DNA of 64,000 nucleotides from Atherix ibis (Eukaryota; Arthropoda; Insecta; Diptera; Athericidae), in NCBI GenBank assembly GCA_958298945.1, contig OY282608.1:17523933-17587932 (forward strand), written 5' to 3'. The notes beneath the pieces were generated by a model. That model was not told the DNA's origin, searched no databases, and saw only the letters and a list, made by a program, of their open reading frames with translations. The position numbers and the translations under genes are program-made. Positions 21,401 through 37,229 of this stretch are shown one piece after another. Within the stretch, counting starts at the first letter, position 1, and each line of letters opens with the position of its first letter.

Positions 21401-22739
21401 CCAACAAACCAACAAACCAACAAGCCAACAAACCAACAAACCAACAAGCCAACAAGCCAACAAACCAACAAACCAACAAACCATTAAACCAACAAGCCAA
21501 CAAGCCAACAAACCAACAAACCAACAAGCCAACAAACAAACAAACTAACAAACCAACAAACCAACAAACCAACAAACCAACAAACCAACAAACCAACAAA
21601 CCAACAAGCCAACAAGCCAACAAACCAACAAACCAACAAGCCAACAAACAACAAACAAATAAACCAACAAACCAACAAACCAACAAACCAACAAACCAAC
21701 AAACCAACAAACCAAAAAACCAACAAACCAACAAGCCAACAAACCAACAAACCAACAAACTAACAAACCAGCAAGCCAACAAACCAACAAACCAACAAGC
21801 CAACAAGCCAACAAGCCAACAAACCAACAAACCAAAAAACCAACAAACCAACAAACCATCAAACGAACAAAGCAACAAGCCAACAAGCCAACAAACCAAC
21901 AAACCAACAAACCAACAAACCAACAAACAAATAAACCACCAAACCAAAAAACCAACAAACCAACAAACCAACAAACCAACAAACCAACAAACCAACAAGC
22001 AAACAAGCCAACAAACCAACAAACCATTAAACCAACAAGCCAACAAGCCAACAAGCCAACAAGCCAACAAACCAACAAACCAACAAGCCAACAAACAAAC
22101 AAACCAACAAACCAACAAACCAACAAACCAACAAACCTACAAACCAACAAACCAACAAACCAACAAGCCAACAAGCCAACAAACCAACAAACCAACATGC
22201 CAACAAACCAACAAACAAATAAACCAACAAGCCAACAAACCAACAAACCAGCAAACCAACAAACCAACAAACCAACAAGCCAACAAGCCAACAAACCAAC
22301 AAACCAACAAGCCAACAAGCCAACAAGCCAACAAACCACCAAACCAACAAGCCAACAAACCAACAAACCAACAAACCAACAAGCCAACAAACCAACAAAC
22401 AAATAAACCAACTAACCAACAAACCAACAAACCAACAAACCAACAAACTAACAAACCAACAAGCCAACAAACCAACAAACCAACAAGCCAACAAACCAAC
22501 AAACCAACAAACCAACAAGCCAACAAGCCAACAAGCCAACAAACCAACAAGCCAACAAACCAATAAACCAAAAAACCAACATGCCAACAAACCAACAAAC
22601 TAAGTAACCAACAAGCCAACAAACCAACAAACCAACAAGCCAACAAGCCAACAAACCAACAAACCAATAAACCAAAAAACCAACAAACCAACAAGCCAAC
22701 AAACCAACGAACCAACAAGCCAACAAGCCAACAAGCCAA

Positions 22740-24407
22740 CAAACCAATAAACCAAAAAACCAACAAACCAACAAACCATCAAACGAACAAAGCAACAAGC
22801 CAACAAGCCAACAAACCAACAAACCAACAAACCAACAAGCCAACAAACCAACAAACAAATAAACCACCAAACCAAAAAACCAACAAACCAACAAACCAAC
22901 AAACCAACAAACCAACAAACCAACAAGCCAACAAGCCAACAAACCAACAAACCAACAAACCAACAAACCAACAAGCCAACAAACCATCAAGCCAACAAAC
23001 CAACAAACCAAGAAACCAAGTAACCAAAAAGCCAACAAACTAACAAACCAACAATCCAACAAACCAACAAACTAATAAACCACCAAACCAAAAAACCAAC
23101 AAACCAACAAACCAACAAACCAACAAACCAACAAACCAACAAGCCAACAAGCCAACAAACCAACAAACCAACAAACCAAAAAGCCAACAAACAAACAAGC
23201 CAACAAACCAACAAACCAAGAAACCAAGTAACCAAAAAGCCAACAAACTAACAAACCAACAAGCCAACAAACCAACAGGCCAACAAGCCAACAAACCAAC
23301 AAACCAACAAGCCAACAAACCAACAAACCAACAAACCAAAAACCAACAAACCAACAAACCAAGAAACCAACTAACCAACAAACCAACAAGCCAACAAGCC
23401 AACAAACCAACAAACCAACAAACCAACAAACCAACAAGCCGACAAATTAACAAGCCAACAAACCAACAAACCAACAAACCAAGTAACCAAAAAGCCAACA
23501 AACTAACAAACCAACAAGCCATCAAGCCAACAAACCAACAAACCAACAAAGCAACAAGCCAACAAGCCAACAAACCAACAAACCAACAAGGCAACAAACC
23601 AACAAACCAACAAGCCAACAAGCCAACAAACCAACAAACCAACAAACCAACAAGCCAACAAACCAACAAACCAACAAGCCAACAAACCAACAAACCAACA
23701 GAACAACAAACCAACAAGCCAACAAGCCAACAAACCAACAAACCAACAAGCCAACAACCAACAAACCAACAAACCAAGAAGCCAACAAACCAACAAGCCA
23801 ACAAACCAACAAACCAACAAGCCAACAAGCCAACAAACCAACAAACCAACAAACCAACAAGCCAACAAACCAACAAGCCAACAAACCAACAAGCCAACAA
23901 ACCAAGTAACCAAAAAGCCAACAAACTAACAAACCAACAAGCCAACAAGCCAACAAACCAACAAACCAACAAAGCAACAAACCAAAAAACCAACAAACCA
24001 ACAAACCAACAAGCCAACAAGCCAACAAGCAAACAAACCAACAAGCCAACAAGCCAACAAACCAACAAACCAACAAACCAACAAGCCAACAAACCAACAA
24101 ACCAACAAATCAACAAGCCAAGAAGCCAACAAACAAATAAACCAACAAACCAAAAAACCAACAAACCAACAAGCCAACAAGCCAACAAACAAATAAACCA
24201 ACAAACCAAAAAACCAACAAACCAACAAACCAACAAACCATCAAACGAACAAACCAACAAACCAACAAGCCAACAAGCCAACAAACCAACAAACCAACAA
24301 ATCAAAAAACCAACAAACCAACAAACCATCAAACGAACAAAGCAACAAGCCAACAAGCCAACAAACCAACAAACCAACAAGCCAACAAACCAACAAACCA
24401 ACAAGCT
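22740..24407 (-). repeat. 1,830-bp-offset higher-order repeat, copy 1
   Basis: Landmarks are CCATCAAACGAACAAAGC near 22,787, CCACCAAACC near 22,863, AGAAACCAAGTAACC near 23,011, CAACAGGCC near 23,275, GACAAATTAAC at 23,441 and the 7-bp unit CAACAACC near 23,755. Read base by base against the sequence 1,830 bp downstream, 23,441-24,180 shows only two substitutions that I could find. The match fails after about 24,407. Confidence 0.88.
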
Positions 24408-24569
24408 AACAATCCAACAAACCAACAAACCAACAAACTAACAAACCAAAAAACCAACAAACCAAAAAACCAACAAACCAACAAGCCAACAAGCCAACAA
24501 ACGAACAAACTAACTAACCAACAAGCCAACAAACCAACAAACCAACAAGCCAACAAGCCAACAAACCAA

Positions 24570-26237
24570 CAAACCAACAAACCAAAAAACCAACAAACCA
24601 ACAAACCATCAAACGAACAAAGCAACAAGCCAACAAGCCAACAAACCAACAAACCAACAAACCAACAAGCCAACAAACCAACAATAAAATAAACCACCAA
24701 ACCAAAAAACCAACAAACCAACAAACCAACAAACCAACAAACCAACAAACCAACAAGCCAACAAGCCAACAAACCAACAAACCAACAAACCAACAAACCA
24801 ACAAGCCAACAAACCATCAAGCCAACAAACCAACAAACCAAGAAACCAAGTAACCAAAAAGCCAACAAACTAACAAACCAACAATCCAACAAACCAACAA
24901 ACAAATAAACCACCAAACCAAAAAACCAACAAACCAACAAACCAACAAACCAACAAACCAACAAACCAACAAGCCAACAAGCCAACAAACCAACAAACCA
25001 ACAAACCAAAAAGCCAACAAACAAACAAGCCAACAAACCAACAAACCAAGAAACCAAGTAACCAAAAAGCCAACAAACTAACAAACCAACAAGCCAACAA
25101 ACCAACAGGCCAACAAGCCAACAAACCAACAAACCAACAAGCCAACAAACCAACAAACCAACAAACCAAAAACCAACAAACCAACAAACCAAGAAACCAA
25201 CTAACCAACAAACCAACAAGCCAACAAGCCAACAAACCAACAAACCAACAAACCAACAAACCAACAAGCCGACAAATTAACAAGCCAACAAACCAACAAA
25301 CCAACAAACCAAGTAACCAAAAAGCCAACAAACTAACAAACCAACAAGCCATCAAGCCAACAAACCAACAAACCAACAAAGCAACAAGCCAACAAGCCAA
25401 CAAACCAACAAACCAACAAGGCAACAAACCAACAAACCAACAAGCCAACAAGCCAACAAACCAACAAACCAACAAACCAACAAGCCAACAAACCAACAAA
25501 CCAACAAGCCAACAAACCAACAAACCAACAGAACAACAAACCAACAAGCCAACAAGCCAACAAACCAACAAACCAACAAGCCAACAACCAACAAACCAAC
25601 AAACCAAGAAGCCAACAAACCAACAAGCCAACAAACCAACAAACCAACAAGCCAACAAGCCAACAAACCAACAAACCAACAAACCAACAAGCCAACAAAC
25701 CAACAAGCCAACAAACCAACAAGCCAACAAACCAAGTAACCAAAAAGCCAACAAACTAACAAACCAACAAGCCAACAAGCTAACAAACCAACAAACCAAC
25801 AAAGCAACAAACCAAAAAACCAACAAACCAACAAACCAACAAGCCAACAAGCCAACAAGCCAACAAACCAACAAGCCAACAAGCCAACAAACCAACAAAC
25901 CAACAAACCAACAAGCCAACAAACCAACAAACCAACAAATCAACAAGCCAAGAAGCCAACAAACAAATAAACCAACAAACCAAAAAACCAACAAACCAAC
26001 AAGCCAACAAGCCAACAAACAAATAAACCAACAAACCAAAAAACCAACAAACCAACAAACCAACAAACCATCAAACGAACAAACCAACAAACCAACAAGC
26101 CAACAAGCCAACAAACCAACAAACCAACAAATCAAAAAACCAACAAACCAACAAACCATCAAACGAACAAAGCAACAAGCCAACAAGCCAACAAACCAAC
26201 AAACCAACAAGCCAACAAACCAACAAACCAACAAGCC
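24570..26237 (-). repeat. 1,830-bp-offset higher-order repeat, copy 2
   Basis: Landmarks repeat exactly 1,830 bp after copy 1: CAACAGGCC near 25,105, GACAAATTAAC at 25,271, CAACAACC near 25,585. Differences include a local ATAAAAT change near 24,685, AACAAGCT for AACAAGCC near 25,781, and one base near 25,861. Near-identity over about 1.6 kb in such a simple sequence implies a recent duplication or homogenisation. Confidence 0.88.
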
Positions 26238-26319
26238 AACAAACCAACAGGCCAACAAACCAAAAACCAACAAACCAACAAACCAAAAACCAACAAACCA
26301 ACAAACCAAGAAACCAACT

Positions 26320-27460
26320 AACCAACAAACCAACAAGCCAACAAACCAACAAACCAACAAGCCAACAAACCAACAAACCAACAAACCAAAAACCAACAAA
26401 CCAACAAACCAAGAAACCAACTAACCAACAAACCAACAAGCCAACAAGCCAACAAACCAACAAACCAACAAACCAACAAACCAACAAGCCGACAAATTAA
26501 CAAGCCAACAAACCAACAAACCAACAAACCAAGTAACCAAAAAGCCAACAAACTAACAAACCAACAAGCCATCAAGCCAACAAACCAACAAACCAACAAA
26601 GCAACAAGCCAACAAGCCAACAAACCAACAAACCAACAAGGCAACAAACCAACAAACCAACAAGCCAACAAGCCAACAAACCAACAAACCAACAAACCAA
26701 CAAGCCAACAAACCAACAAACCAACAAGCCAACAAACCAACAAACCAACAGAACAACAAACCAACAAGCCAACAAGCCAACAAACCAACAAACCAACAAG
26801 CCAACAACCAACAAACCAACAAACCAAGAAGCCAACAAACCAACAAGCCAACAAACCAACAAACCAACAAGCCAACAAGCCAACAAACCAACAAACCAAC
26901 AAACCAACAAGCCAACAAACCAACAAGCCAACAAACCAACAAGCCAACAAACCAAGTAACCAAAAAGCCAACAAACTAACAAACCAACAAGCCAACAAGC
27001 CAACAAACCAACAAACCAACAAAGCAACAAACCAAAAAACCAACAAACCAACAAACCAACAAGCCAACAAGCCAACAAGCCAACAAACCAACAAGCCAAC
27101 AAGCCAACAAACCAACAAACCTACAAACCAACAAGCCAACAAACCAACAAACCAACAAATCAACAAGCCAAGAAGCCAACAAACAAATAAACCAACAAAC
27201 CAAAAAACCAACAAACCAACAAGCCAACAAGCCAACAAACAAATAAACCAACAAACCAAAAAACCAACAAACCAACAAACCAACAAACCATCAAACGAAC
27301 AAACCAACAAACCAACAAGCCAACAAGCCAACAAACCAACAAACCAACAAATCAAAAAACCAACAAACCAACAAACCATCAAACGAACAAAGCAACAAGC
27401 CAACAAGCCAACAAACCAACAAACCAACAAGCCAACAAACCAACAAACCAACAAGCTAAC
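26320..27460 (-). repeat. Third, shortened copy of the 1,830-bp-offset repeat
   Basis: GACAAATTAAC at 26,491 and CAACAACC near 26,805 lie 1,220 bp after their partners in copy 2. The left edge differs from copy 2 before about 26,320. The right edge near 27,455 follows copy 1 (offset 3,050 bp; AACAAGCTAACAATCC) and not copy 2, and continues with it apart from an 8-bp length difference. The spacings 1,830 and 1,220 are in a ratio of 3 to 2. Confidence 0.82.
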
Positions 27461-29699
27461 AATCCAACAAACCAACAAACCAACAAACTAACAAACCAAC
27501 AAACCAAAAAACCAACAAACCAAAAAACCAACAAACCAACAAGCCAACAAGCCAACAAACGAACAAACTAACTAACCAACAAGCCAACAAACCAACAAAC
27601 CAACAAGCCAACAAGCCAACAAACCAACAAACCAACAAACCAAAAAACCAACAAACCAACAAACCATCAAACGAACAAAGCAACAAGCCAACAAGCCAAC
27701 AAACCAACAAACCAACAAGCCAACAAACCAACAAACCAACAAGCTAACAATCCAACCAACCAACAAACCAACAAACCAACAAGCCAACAAGCCAACAAAC
27801 CAACAAACCAACAAGCCAACAAACCAACAAACCAACAAACCAACAAGCCAACAAGCCAACAAACCAACAAACCAACAAGCCAACAAACCAACAAACCAAC
27901 AAACCAACAAACCAACAAACCAACAAACCAACGGGCCAACAAGCCAACAAACCAACAAACCAACAAGCCAACAAACCAACAAACAAATAAACCAACAAAC
28001 CAACAAACCAACAAACCAACAAACCAACAAACTAACAAACAAATAAAACAACAAACCAACAAACCAACAAGCCAACAAACCAACAAGCCAACAAGCCAAC
28101 AAACCAACAAACCAACAAGCCAACAAACAAACAAACCAACAAACCAACAAACCAACAAACCAACAAACCAACAAACCAACAAACCAACAAACCAACAAGC
28201 CAACAAGCCAACAAACCAACAAACCAACATGCCAACAAACCAACAAACAAATAAACCAACAAGCCAACAAGCCAACAAGCAAACAAACCAACAAACCAAA
28301 AAACCAACAAACCAACAAACCATCAAACGAACAAAGCAACAAGCCAACAAGCCAACAAACCAACAAACCAACAAACCAACAAACCAACAAACCAACAAAC
28401 AAATAAACCACCAAACCAAAAAACCAACAAACCAACAAACCAACAAACCAACAAACCAACAAACCAACAAGCCAACAAGCCAACAAACCAACAAACCATT
28501 AAACCAACAAGCCAACAAGCCAACAAGCCAACAAACCAACAAACCAACAAGCCAACAAACAAACAAACCAACAAACCAACAAACCAACAAACCAACAAAC
28601 CAACAAACCAACAAACCAACAAGCCAACAAGCCAACAAACCAACAAACCAACATGCCAACAAACCAACAAACAAATAAACCAACAAGCCAACAAACCAAC
28701 AAACCAGCAAACCAACAAACCAACAAACCAACAAGCCAACAAGCCAACAAGCCAACAAACCAACAAACCAACAAGCCAACAAGCCAACAAACCACCAAAC
28801 CAACAAGCCAACAAACCAACAAACCAACAAACCAACAAGCCAACAAACCAACAAACAAATAAACCAACTAACCAACAAACCAACAAACCAACAAACCTAC
28901 AAACTAACAAACCAACAAGCCAACAAACCAACAAACCAACAAGCCAACAAACCAACAAACCAACAAACCAACAAGCCAACAAGCCAACAAGCCAACAAAC
29001 CAACAAGCCAACAAACCAATAAACCAACAAACCAACATGCCAACAAACCAACAAACTAAGTAACCAACAAGCCAACAAACCAACAAACCAACAAGCCAAC
29101 AAGCCAACAAACCAACAAACTAATAAACCAAAAAACCAACAAACCAACAAGCCAACAAACCAACGAACCAACAAGCCAACAAGCCAACAAGCCAACAAAC
29201 CAATAAACCAAAAAACCAACAAACCAACAAACCATCAAACGAACAAAGCAACAAGCCAACAAGCCAACAAACCAACAAACCAACAAACCAACAAGCCAAC
29301 AAACCAACAAACAAATAAACCACCAAACCAAAAAACCAACAAACCAACAAACCAACAAACCAACAAACCAACAAACCAACAAGCCAACAAGCCAACAAAC
29401 CAACAAACCAACAAACCAACAAACCAACAAGCCAACAAACCAACAAGCCAACAAACCAACAAACCAAGAAACCAAGTAACCAAAAAGCCAACAAACTAAC
29501 AAACCAACAAGCCAACAAACCAACAAACAAATAAACCACCAAACCAAAAAACCAACAAACCAACAAACCAACAAACCAACAAACCAACAAGCCAACAAGC
29601 CCACAAACCAACAAACCAACAAACCAACAAACCAAAAAGCCAACAAACAAACAAGCCAACAAACCAACAAACCAAGAAACCAAGTAACCAAAAAGCCAA

Positions 29700-30400
29700 C
29701 AAACTAACAAACCAACAAGCCAACAAACCAACAAACCAACAGGCCAACAAGCCAACAAACCAACAAACCAACAAGCCAACAAACCAACAAACCAACAAAC
29801 CAACAAACCAAAAACCAACAAACCAACAAACCAAGAAACCAACTAACCAACAAACCAACAAGCCAACAAGCCAACAAACCAACAAACCAACAAACCAACA
29901 AACCAACAAGCCGACAAATTAACAAGCCAACAAACCAACAAACCAACAAACCAAGTAACCAAAAAGCCAACAAACTAACAAACCAACAAGCCAACAAGCC
30001 AACAAACCAACAAACCAACAAAGCAACAAGCCAACAAGCCAACAAACCAACAAACCAACAAGGCAACAAACCAACAAACCAACAAGCCAACAAGCCAACA
30101 AACCAACAAACCAACAAACCAACAAGCCAACAAACCAACAAACCAACAAGCCAACAAACCAACAAACCAACAAACCAACAGAACAACAAACCAACAAGCC
30201 AACAAGCCAACAAACCAACAAACCAACAAGCCAACAACCAACAAACCAACAAACCAAGAAGCCAACAAACCAACAAGCCAACAAACCAACAAACCAACAA
30301 GCCAACAAGCCAACAAACCAACAAACCAACAAACCAACAAGCCAACAAACCAACAAGCCAACAAACCAACAAGCCAACAAACCAAGTAACGAAAAAGCCA
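29700..30400 (-). repeat. Diverged fourth copy of the 1,830-bp-offset repeat
   Basis: GACAAATTAAC recurs at 29,913 and the 7-bp CAACAACC unit near 30,235, with the same AAGGCAAC and AGAACAAC landmarks between them. Differences from the third copy include CCAACAAGCC in place of CCATCAAGCC. The offset from the third copy is about 3,420-3,430 bp, so other satellite material lies between. Confidence 0.72.
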
Positions 30401-33400
30401 ACAAACTAACAAACCAACAAGCCAACAAGCCAACAAACCAACAAACCAACAAAGCAACAAGCCAACAAGCCAACAAACCAACAAACCAACAAGCCAACAA
30501 ACCAACAAACCAACAAACCAACAAGCCAACAAACCAACAAACAAATAAACCAACAAACCAACAAACCAACAAACCAACAAACCAACAAACCAAAAAACCA
30601 ACAAACCAACAAACCAACAAGCCAACAAGCCAACAAGCCAACAAACCAACAAGCCAACAAGCCAACAAACCAACAAACCAACAAACCAACAAGCCAACAA
30701 ACCAACAAACCAACAAACCAACAAGCCAAGAAGCCAACAAACAAATAAACCAACAAACCAAAAAACCAACAAACCAACAAGCCAACAAGCGAACAAACAA
30801 ATAAACCAACAAACCAAAAAACCAACAAACCAACAAACCAACAAACCATCAAACGAACAAACCAACAAACCAACAAGCCAACAAGCCAACAAACCAACAA
30901 ACTAACAAACCAACAAGCCAACAAACCAACAAACCAACAAGCCAACAAGCCAACAAACCAACAAACCAACAAATCAAAAAACCAACAAACCAACAAACCA
31001 TCAAACGAACAAAGCAACAAGCCAACAAACCAACAAACCAACAAGCCAACAAACCAACAAACCAACAAGCTAACAATCCAACAAACCAACAAACCAACAA
31101 ACTAACAAACCAACAAACCAACAAACCAACAAACCAAAAAACCAACAAACCAACAAGCCAACAAGCCAACAAACCAACAAACTAACTAACCAACAAGCCA
31201 ACAAACCAACAAACCAACAAGCCAACAAGCCAACAAACCAACAAACCAACAAACCAAAAAACCAACAAACCAACAAACCATCAAACGAACAAAGCAACAA
31301 GCCAACAAGCCAACAAACCAACAAACCAACAAGCCAACAAACCAACAAACCAACAAGCTAACAATCCAACCAACCAATAAACCAACAAACCAACAAGCCA
31401 ACAAGCCAACAAACCAACAAACCAACAAGCCAACAAACCAACAAACCAACAAACCAACAAGCCAACAAGCCAACAAACCAACAAACCAACAAGCCAACAA
31501 ACCAACAAACCAACAAACCAACAAACCAACAAACCAACAAACCAACAAACCAACGAGCCAACAAGCCAACAAACCAACAAAAAAACAAGCCAACAAACCA
31601 ACAAACAAATAAACCAACAAACCAACAAACCAACAAACCAACAAACCAACAAACCAACAAACTAACAAACAAATAAAACAACAAACCAACAAACCAACAA
31701 GCCAACAAACCAACAAACTAACAAACCAACAAACGAACTAACCAACAAACCAACAAGCCAACAAGCCAACAAACCAACAAACCAACAAACCAACAAACCA
31801 ACAAACTAAGTAACCAACAAGCCAAAAAACCAACAAACCAACAAGCAAACAAGCCAACAAACCAACAAACCAACAAACCAACAAGCCAACAAACCAACAA
31901 ACCAACAAACCAAAAAACCAACAAACCAACAAACCAACAAACCAACTAACCAACAAACCAACAAGCCAATAAGCCAACAAACCAACAAATCAACAAGCCG
32001 ACAAATTAACAAGCCAACAATCCAACAAACCAACAAACCAAGTAACCAAAAAGCCAACAAACTAACAAACCAACAAGCCAACAAGCAAATAAACCAACAA
32101 ACCAACAAAGCAACAAGCCTACAAGCCAAGAAACCAACAAACCAACAAGCCAACACACCAACAAACCAACAAGCCAACAAGCCAACAAACCAACAAACCA
32201 ACAAACCAACAAGCCAACAAACCAACAAACCAAAAAACCAACAAACCAACAAACCAACAAGTCAACAAGCCAACAAACCAACAAACCAACAAACCAACAA
32301 ACCAACAAACCAAGTAACCAAAAAGCCAACAAACTAACAAACCAACAAGCCAACAAACCAACAAACCAAAAAACCAACAAACTAACAAACCAACAAGCCA
32401 ACAAGCACACAAACCAACAAACCAACAAGCCAACAAACCAACAAACCAACAAGCCAACAAACCAACAAACTTACAAACCAACAAACGAACTAACAAACAA
32501 ACCAACAAGCCAACAAGCCAACAAACCAACAAACTAACAAACCAACAAACCAACAAACTAAGTAACCAACAAGCCAAAAAACTAACAAACCAACAAGCAA
32601 ACAAGCCAACAAACCAACAAACCAACAAACCAACAAGCCAACAAACCAACAAACCAACAAACCAAAAAACCAACAAACCAACAAACCAACAAACCAACTA
32701 ACCAACAAACCAACAAGCCAATAAGCCAACAAACCAACAAACCAACAAGCCGACAAATTAACAAGCCAACAATCCAACAAACCAACAAACCAAGTAACCA
32801 AAAAGCCAACAAACTAACAAACCAACAAGCCAACAAGCAAACAAACCCACAAACCAACAAAGCAACAAGCCTACAAGCCAAGAAACCAACAAACCAACAA
32901 GCCAACACACCAACAAACCAACAAGCCAACAAGCCAACAAACCAACAAACCAACAAACCAACAAGCCAACAAACCAACAAACCAAAAAACCAACAAACCA
33001 ACAAACCAACAAGCCAACAAGCCAACAAACCAACAAACCAACAAACCAACAAACCAACAAACCAAGTAACCAAAAAGCCAACAAACTAACAAACCAACAA
33101 GCCAACAAACCAACAAACCAAAAAACCAACAAACTAACAAACCAACAAGCCAACAAGCACACAAACCAACAAACCAACAAGCCAACAAACCAACAAACCA
33201 ACAAACTAAGTAACCAACAAGCCAACAAACCAACAAACCAACAAGCCAACAAGCCAACAAACCAACAAAACAAAAAGCCAACAAACCAACAAGCCAACAA
33301 GTCAACAAACCAACAAACCAACAAAGCAACAAGCCAACAAGCCAACAAACCAACAAACCAACAAGCCAACAAACCAACAAACCAACAAGCCAACAAGCCA

Positions 33401-34354
33401 ACAAGCCAACAAGCCAACAAACCAACAAACCAACAAGCCAACAAAACAACAAACCAACAAGCCAACAAGCCAACAAACCAACAAGCCAACAAGCCAACAA
33501 ACCAACAAACCAACAAACCAACAAACCAACAAACCAACAAACCAACAAACCAACAAACCAACAAACCAACAAGCCAACAAGCCAACAAACCAACAAACCA
33601 ACAAACCAACAAGCCAACAAACCAACAAACAAATAAACCAACAAACCAACAAACCAACAAACCAACAAACCAACAAACCAACAAACCAAAAAACCAACAA
33701 ACCAACAAACCAACAAGCCAACAAGCCAACAAACCAACAAGCCAACAAGCCAACAAACCAACAAACCAACAAACCAACAAGCCAACAAACCAACAAACCA
33801 ACAAACCAACAAGCCAAGAAGCCAACAAACAAATAAACCAACAAACCAAAAAACCAACAAACCAACAAGCCAACAAGCCAACAAACAAATAAACCAACAA
33901 ACCAAAAAACCAACAAACCAACAAACCAACAAACCAACAAACCAACAAACCAACAAACCAACAAACCAACAAGCCAACAAGCCAACAAACCAACAAACCA
34001 AAAAGCCAACAAACCAACAAACCAACAAACCAACAAACCAACAAACCAACATGCCAACAAACCAACAAATCAACAAATCAACAAACCAACAAACCAAGAA
34101 ACCAACAAACAAACAAACCAACAAACCAAAAAACCAACAAACCAACAAACCATCAAACGAACAAACCAACAAACCAACAAACCAACAAACCAACAAACCA
34201 ACAAACCAACAAACCAAAAAACTAACAAACCAACAAACCAACAAGCCAACAAACCAACAAACCAATTAACCAACAAACTAACAAACGAACAAACCAACAA
34301 ACCAACAAACCAACAAACCAACAAACCAACAAACCAACAAACCTACAAACCAAC

Positions 34355-34380
34355 AAACCAACAAGAAGGCAACAAACCAA
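34355..34380 (-). repeat. Irregular patch in the right arm
   Basis: AACAAGAAGGCAACAAACC at about 34,362-34,380 has an extra GAAG-like stretch between monomers. Flanks are ordinary AACAAACC and AACAAGCC units. No other copy was noticed. Confidence 0.75.
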
Positions 34381-37229
34381 CAAACCAACAAGCCAACAAG
34401 CCAACAAACCAACAAACCAACAAGCCAACAAACCAACAAACCAACAAGCCAACAAACCAACAAACCAACAAACCAACAAACCAACAAACCAACAAGCCAA
34501 CAAGCCAACAAACCAAAAAACCAACAAGCCAACAAAGCAATAAACCAACAACCCAACATGCCAACAAACCAACAAATCAACAAATCAACAAACCAACAAA
34601 CCAAGAAACCAACAAACCAACAAACCAAAAAACCAACAAATCAACAAACCAACAAACCATCAAACGAACAAACCAACAAACCAACAAACCAACAAACTAA
34701 CAAACCAACAAACCAACAAACCAACAAACCAAAAAACCAACAAACCAACAAGCCAACAAGCCAACAAACCAACAAACTAACAAACCAACAAGCCAACAAA
34801 CCAACAAACCAACAAGCCAACAAGCCAACAAACCAACAAACCAACATATCAAAAAACCAACAAACCAACAAACCATCAAACGAACAAAGCAACAAGCCAA
34901 CAAGCCAACAAACCAACAAACCAACAAGCCAACAAACCAACAAACCAACAAGCTAACAATCCAACAAACCAACAAACCAACAAACTAACAAACCAACAAA
35001 CCAACAAACCAACAAACCAAAAAACCAACAAACCAACAAGCCAACAAGCCAACAAACCAACAAACTAACTAACCTACAAGCCAACAAACCAACAAACCAA
35101 CAAGCCAACAAGCCAACAAACCAACAAACCAACAAACCAAAAAACCAACAAACCAACAAACCATCAAACGAACAAAGCAACAAGCCAACAAGCCAACAAA
35201 CCAACAAACCAACAAGCCAACAAACCAACAAACCAACAAGCTAACAATCCAACATACCAACAAACCAACAAACCAACAAGCCAACAAACCAACAAACCAA
35301 CAAGCCAACAAACCAACAAACCAACAAACCAACAAACCAACAAGCCAACAAGCCAACAAACCAACAAACCAACAAGCCAACAAACCAACAAACCAACAAA
35401 CCAACAAACCAACAAACCAACAAACCAACAAACCAACGAGCCAACAAACCAACGAGCCAACAAGCCAACAAACAAACAAACCAACAAGCCAACAAACCAA
35501 CAAACAAATAAACCAACAAACCAACAAACCAACAAACCAACAAACCAACAAACTAACAAACAAATAAAACAACAAACCAAAAAACCAACAAGCCAACAAA
35601 CCAACAAACCAACAAACCAACAAGCTAACAAACCAACAAGCCAACAAACCAACAAACCAACAAAGCAACAAGCCAACAGGCCAACAAACCAACAAGCCAA
35701 CAAACCAACAAACCAACAAACCAACAAGCCAACAAACCAACAAACCAACAAGCCAACAAGCCAACAAACCAACAAACCAACAAGCCAAAAAACCAACAAA
35801 CCAACAAACCAACAAACCAACAAACCAACAAACCAACAAACCAACAAACCAACAAGCCAACATACCGACAAACCAACAAACCAACAAACCAACAAGCCAA
35901 CAAACCAACAAGCCAACAAACCAACAAACCAACAAACCAAAAAGCCAACAAACTAACAAACCAACAAGCCAACAAGCCAACAAACCAACAAACCAAAAGA
36001 GCAACAAGCCAACAAACCAACAAACCAACAAACCAACAAGCCAACAAACCAACAAACCAACAAACCAACAAGCCAACAAACCAACAAACAAATAAACCAA
36101 CAAAACAACAAACCAACAAACCAACAAACCAAAAAACCAACAAACCAACAAACCAACAAGCCAACAAACCAACAAACTAACTAACCAACAAGACAACAAA
36201 CCAACAAACCAACAAGCCAACAAACCAACAAACCAACAAACCAACATGCCAACAAACCAACAAATCAACAAATCAACAAAACAACAAACCAAGAAACCAA
36301 CAAACTAACAAACCAACAAACCAAAAAACCAACAAACCAACAAACCAACAAACCATCAAACGAACAAACCAACAAACCAGCAAACCAACAAACCAACAAA
36401 CCAACAAACCAACAAACCAACAAACCAACAAACCAAAAAACCAACAAACCAACAAGCCAACAAGCCAACAAACCAACAAGCCAACAAACCAACAAACCAA
36501 CAAGCCAACAAGCCAACAAACCAACAAACCAACAAACCAAAAAACCAACAAACCAGCAAACCATCAAACGAACAAAGCAACAAGCCAACAAGCCAACAAA
36601 CCAACAAACCAACAAGCCAACAAACCAACAAACCAACAAACCAACAAGCCAACAATCCAACAAACCAACAAACCAACAAACCAACAAGCCAACAAACCAA
36701 CAAACCAGCAAGCCAACAAGCCAACAAACCAACAAACCAACAAACCAAGAAGCCAACAAACCAACAAACCAACAAACCAACAAACCAACAAACCAACAAA
36801 CCAACAAACCGGCAAACCAACAAACCAACGAGCCAACAAGCCAACAAACCAACAAACCAACAAGCCAACAAACAAATAAACCAACAAAACAACAAACCAA
36901 CAAACCAACAAACCAATAAACTAACAAACAAATAAACCAACAAACCAAAAAACCAACAAGCCAAGAAACCAACAAACCAACAAACCAACAAACCAACAAG
37001 CCAATAAACCAACAAGCCAACAAACCAACAAACCAACAAACCAAGTAACCAAACAGCCAACAAACTAACAAACCAACAAGCCAACAAGCCGACAAGCCAA
37101 CAAACCAACAAACCAACAAAGCAACAAGCCAACAAGCCAACAAACGACCAACCAACAAGCCAACAAACCAACAAACCAACAAGCCAACAAGCCAACAAAC
37201 CAACAAACCAACAAACCAACAAGCCAACA

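Noticed and set aside
27925..27940. AACGGGCC near 27,931 as part of a CENP-B box
   Set aside because: The other conserved bases of the 17-bp box are absent; it is a single altered AACAAGCC-type unit.
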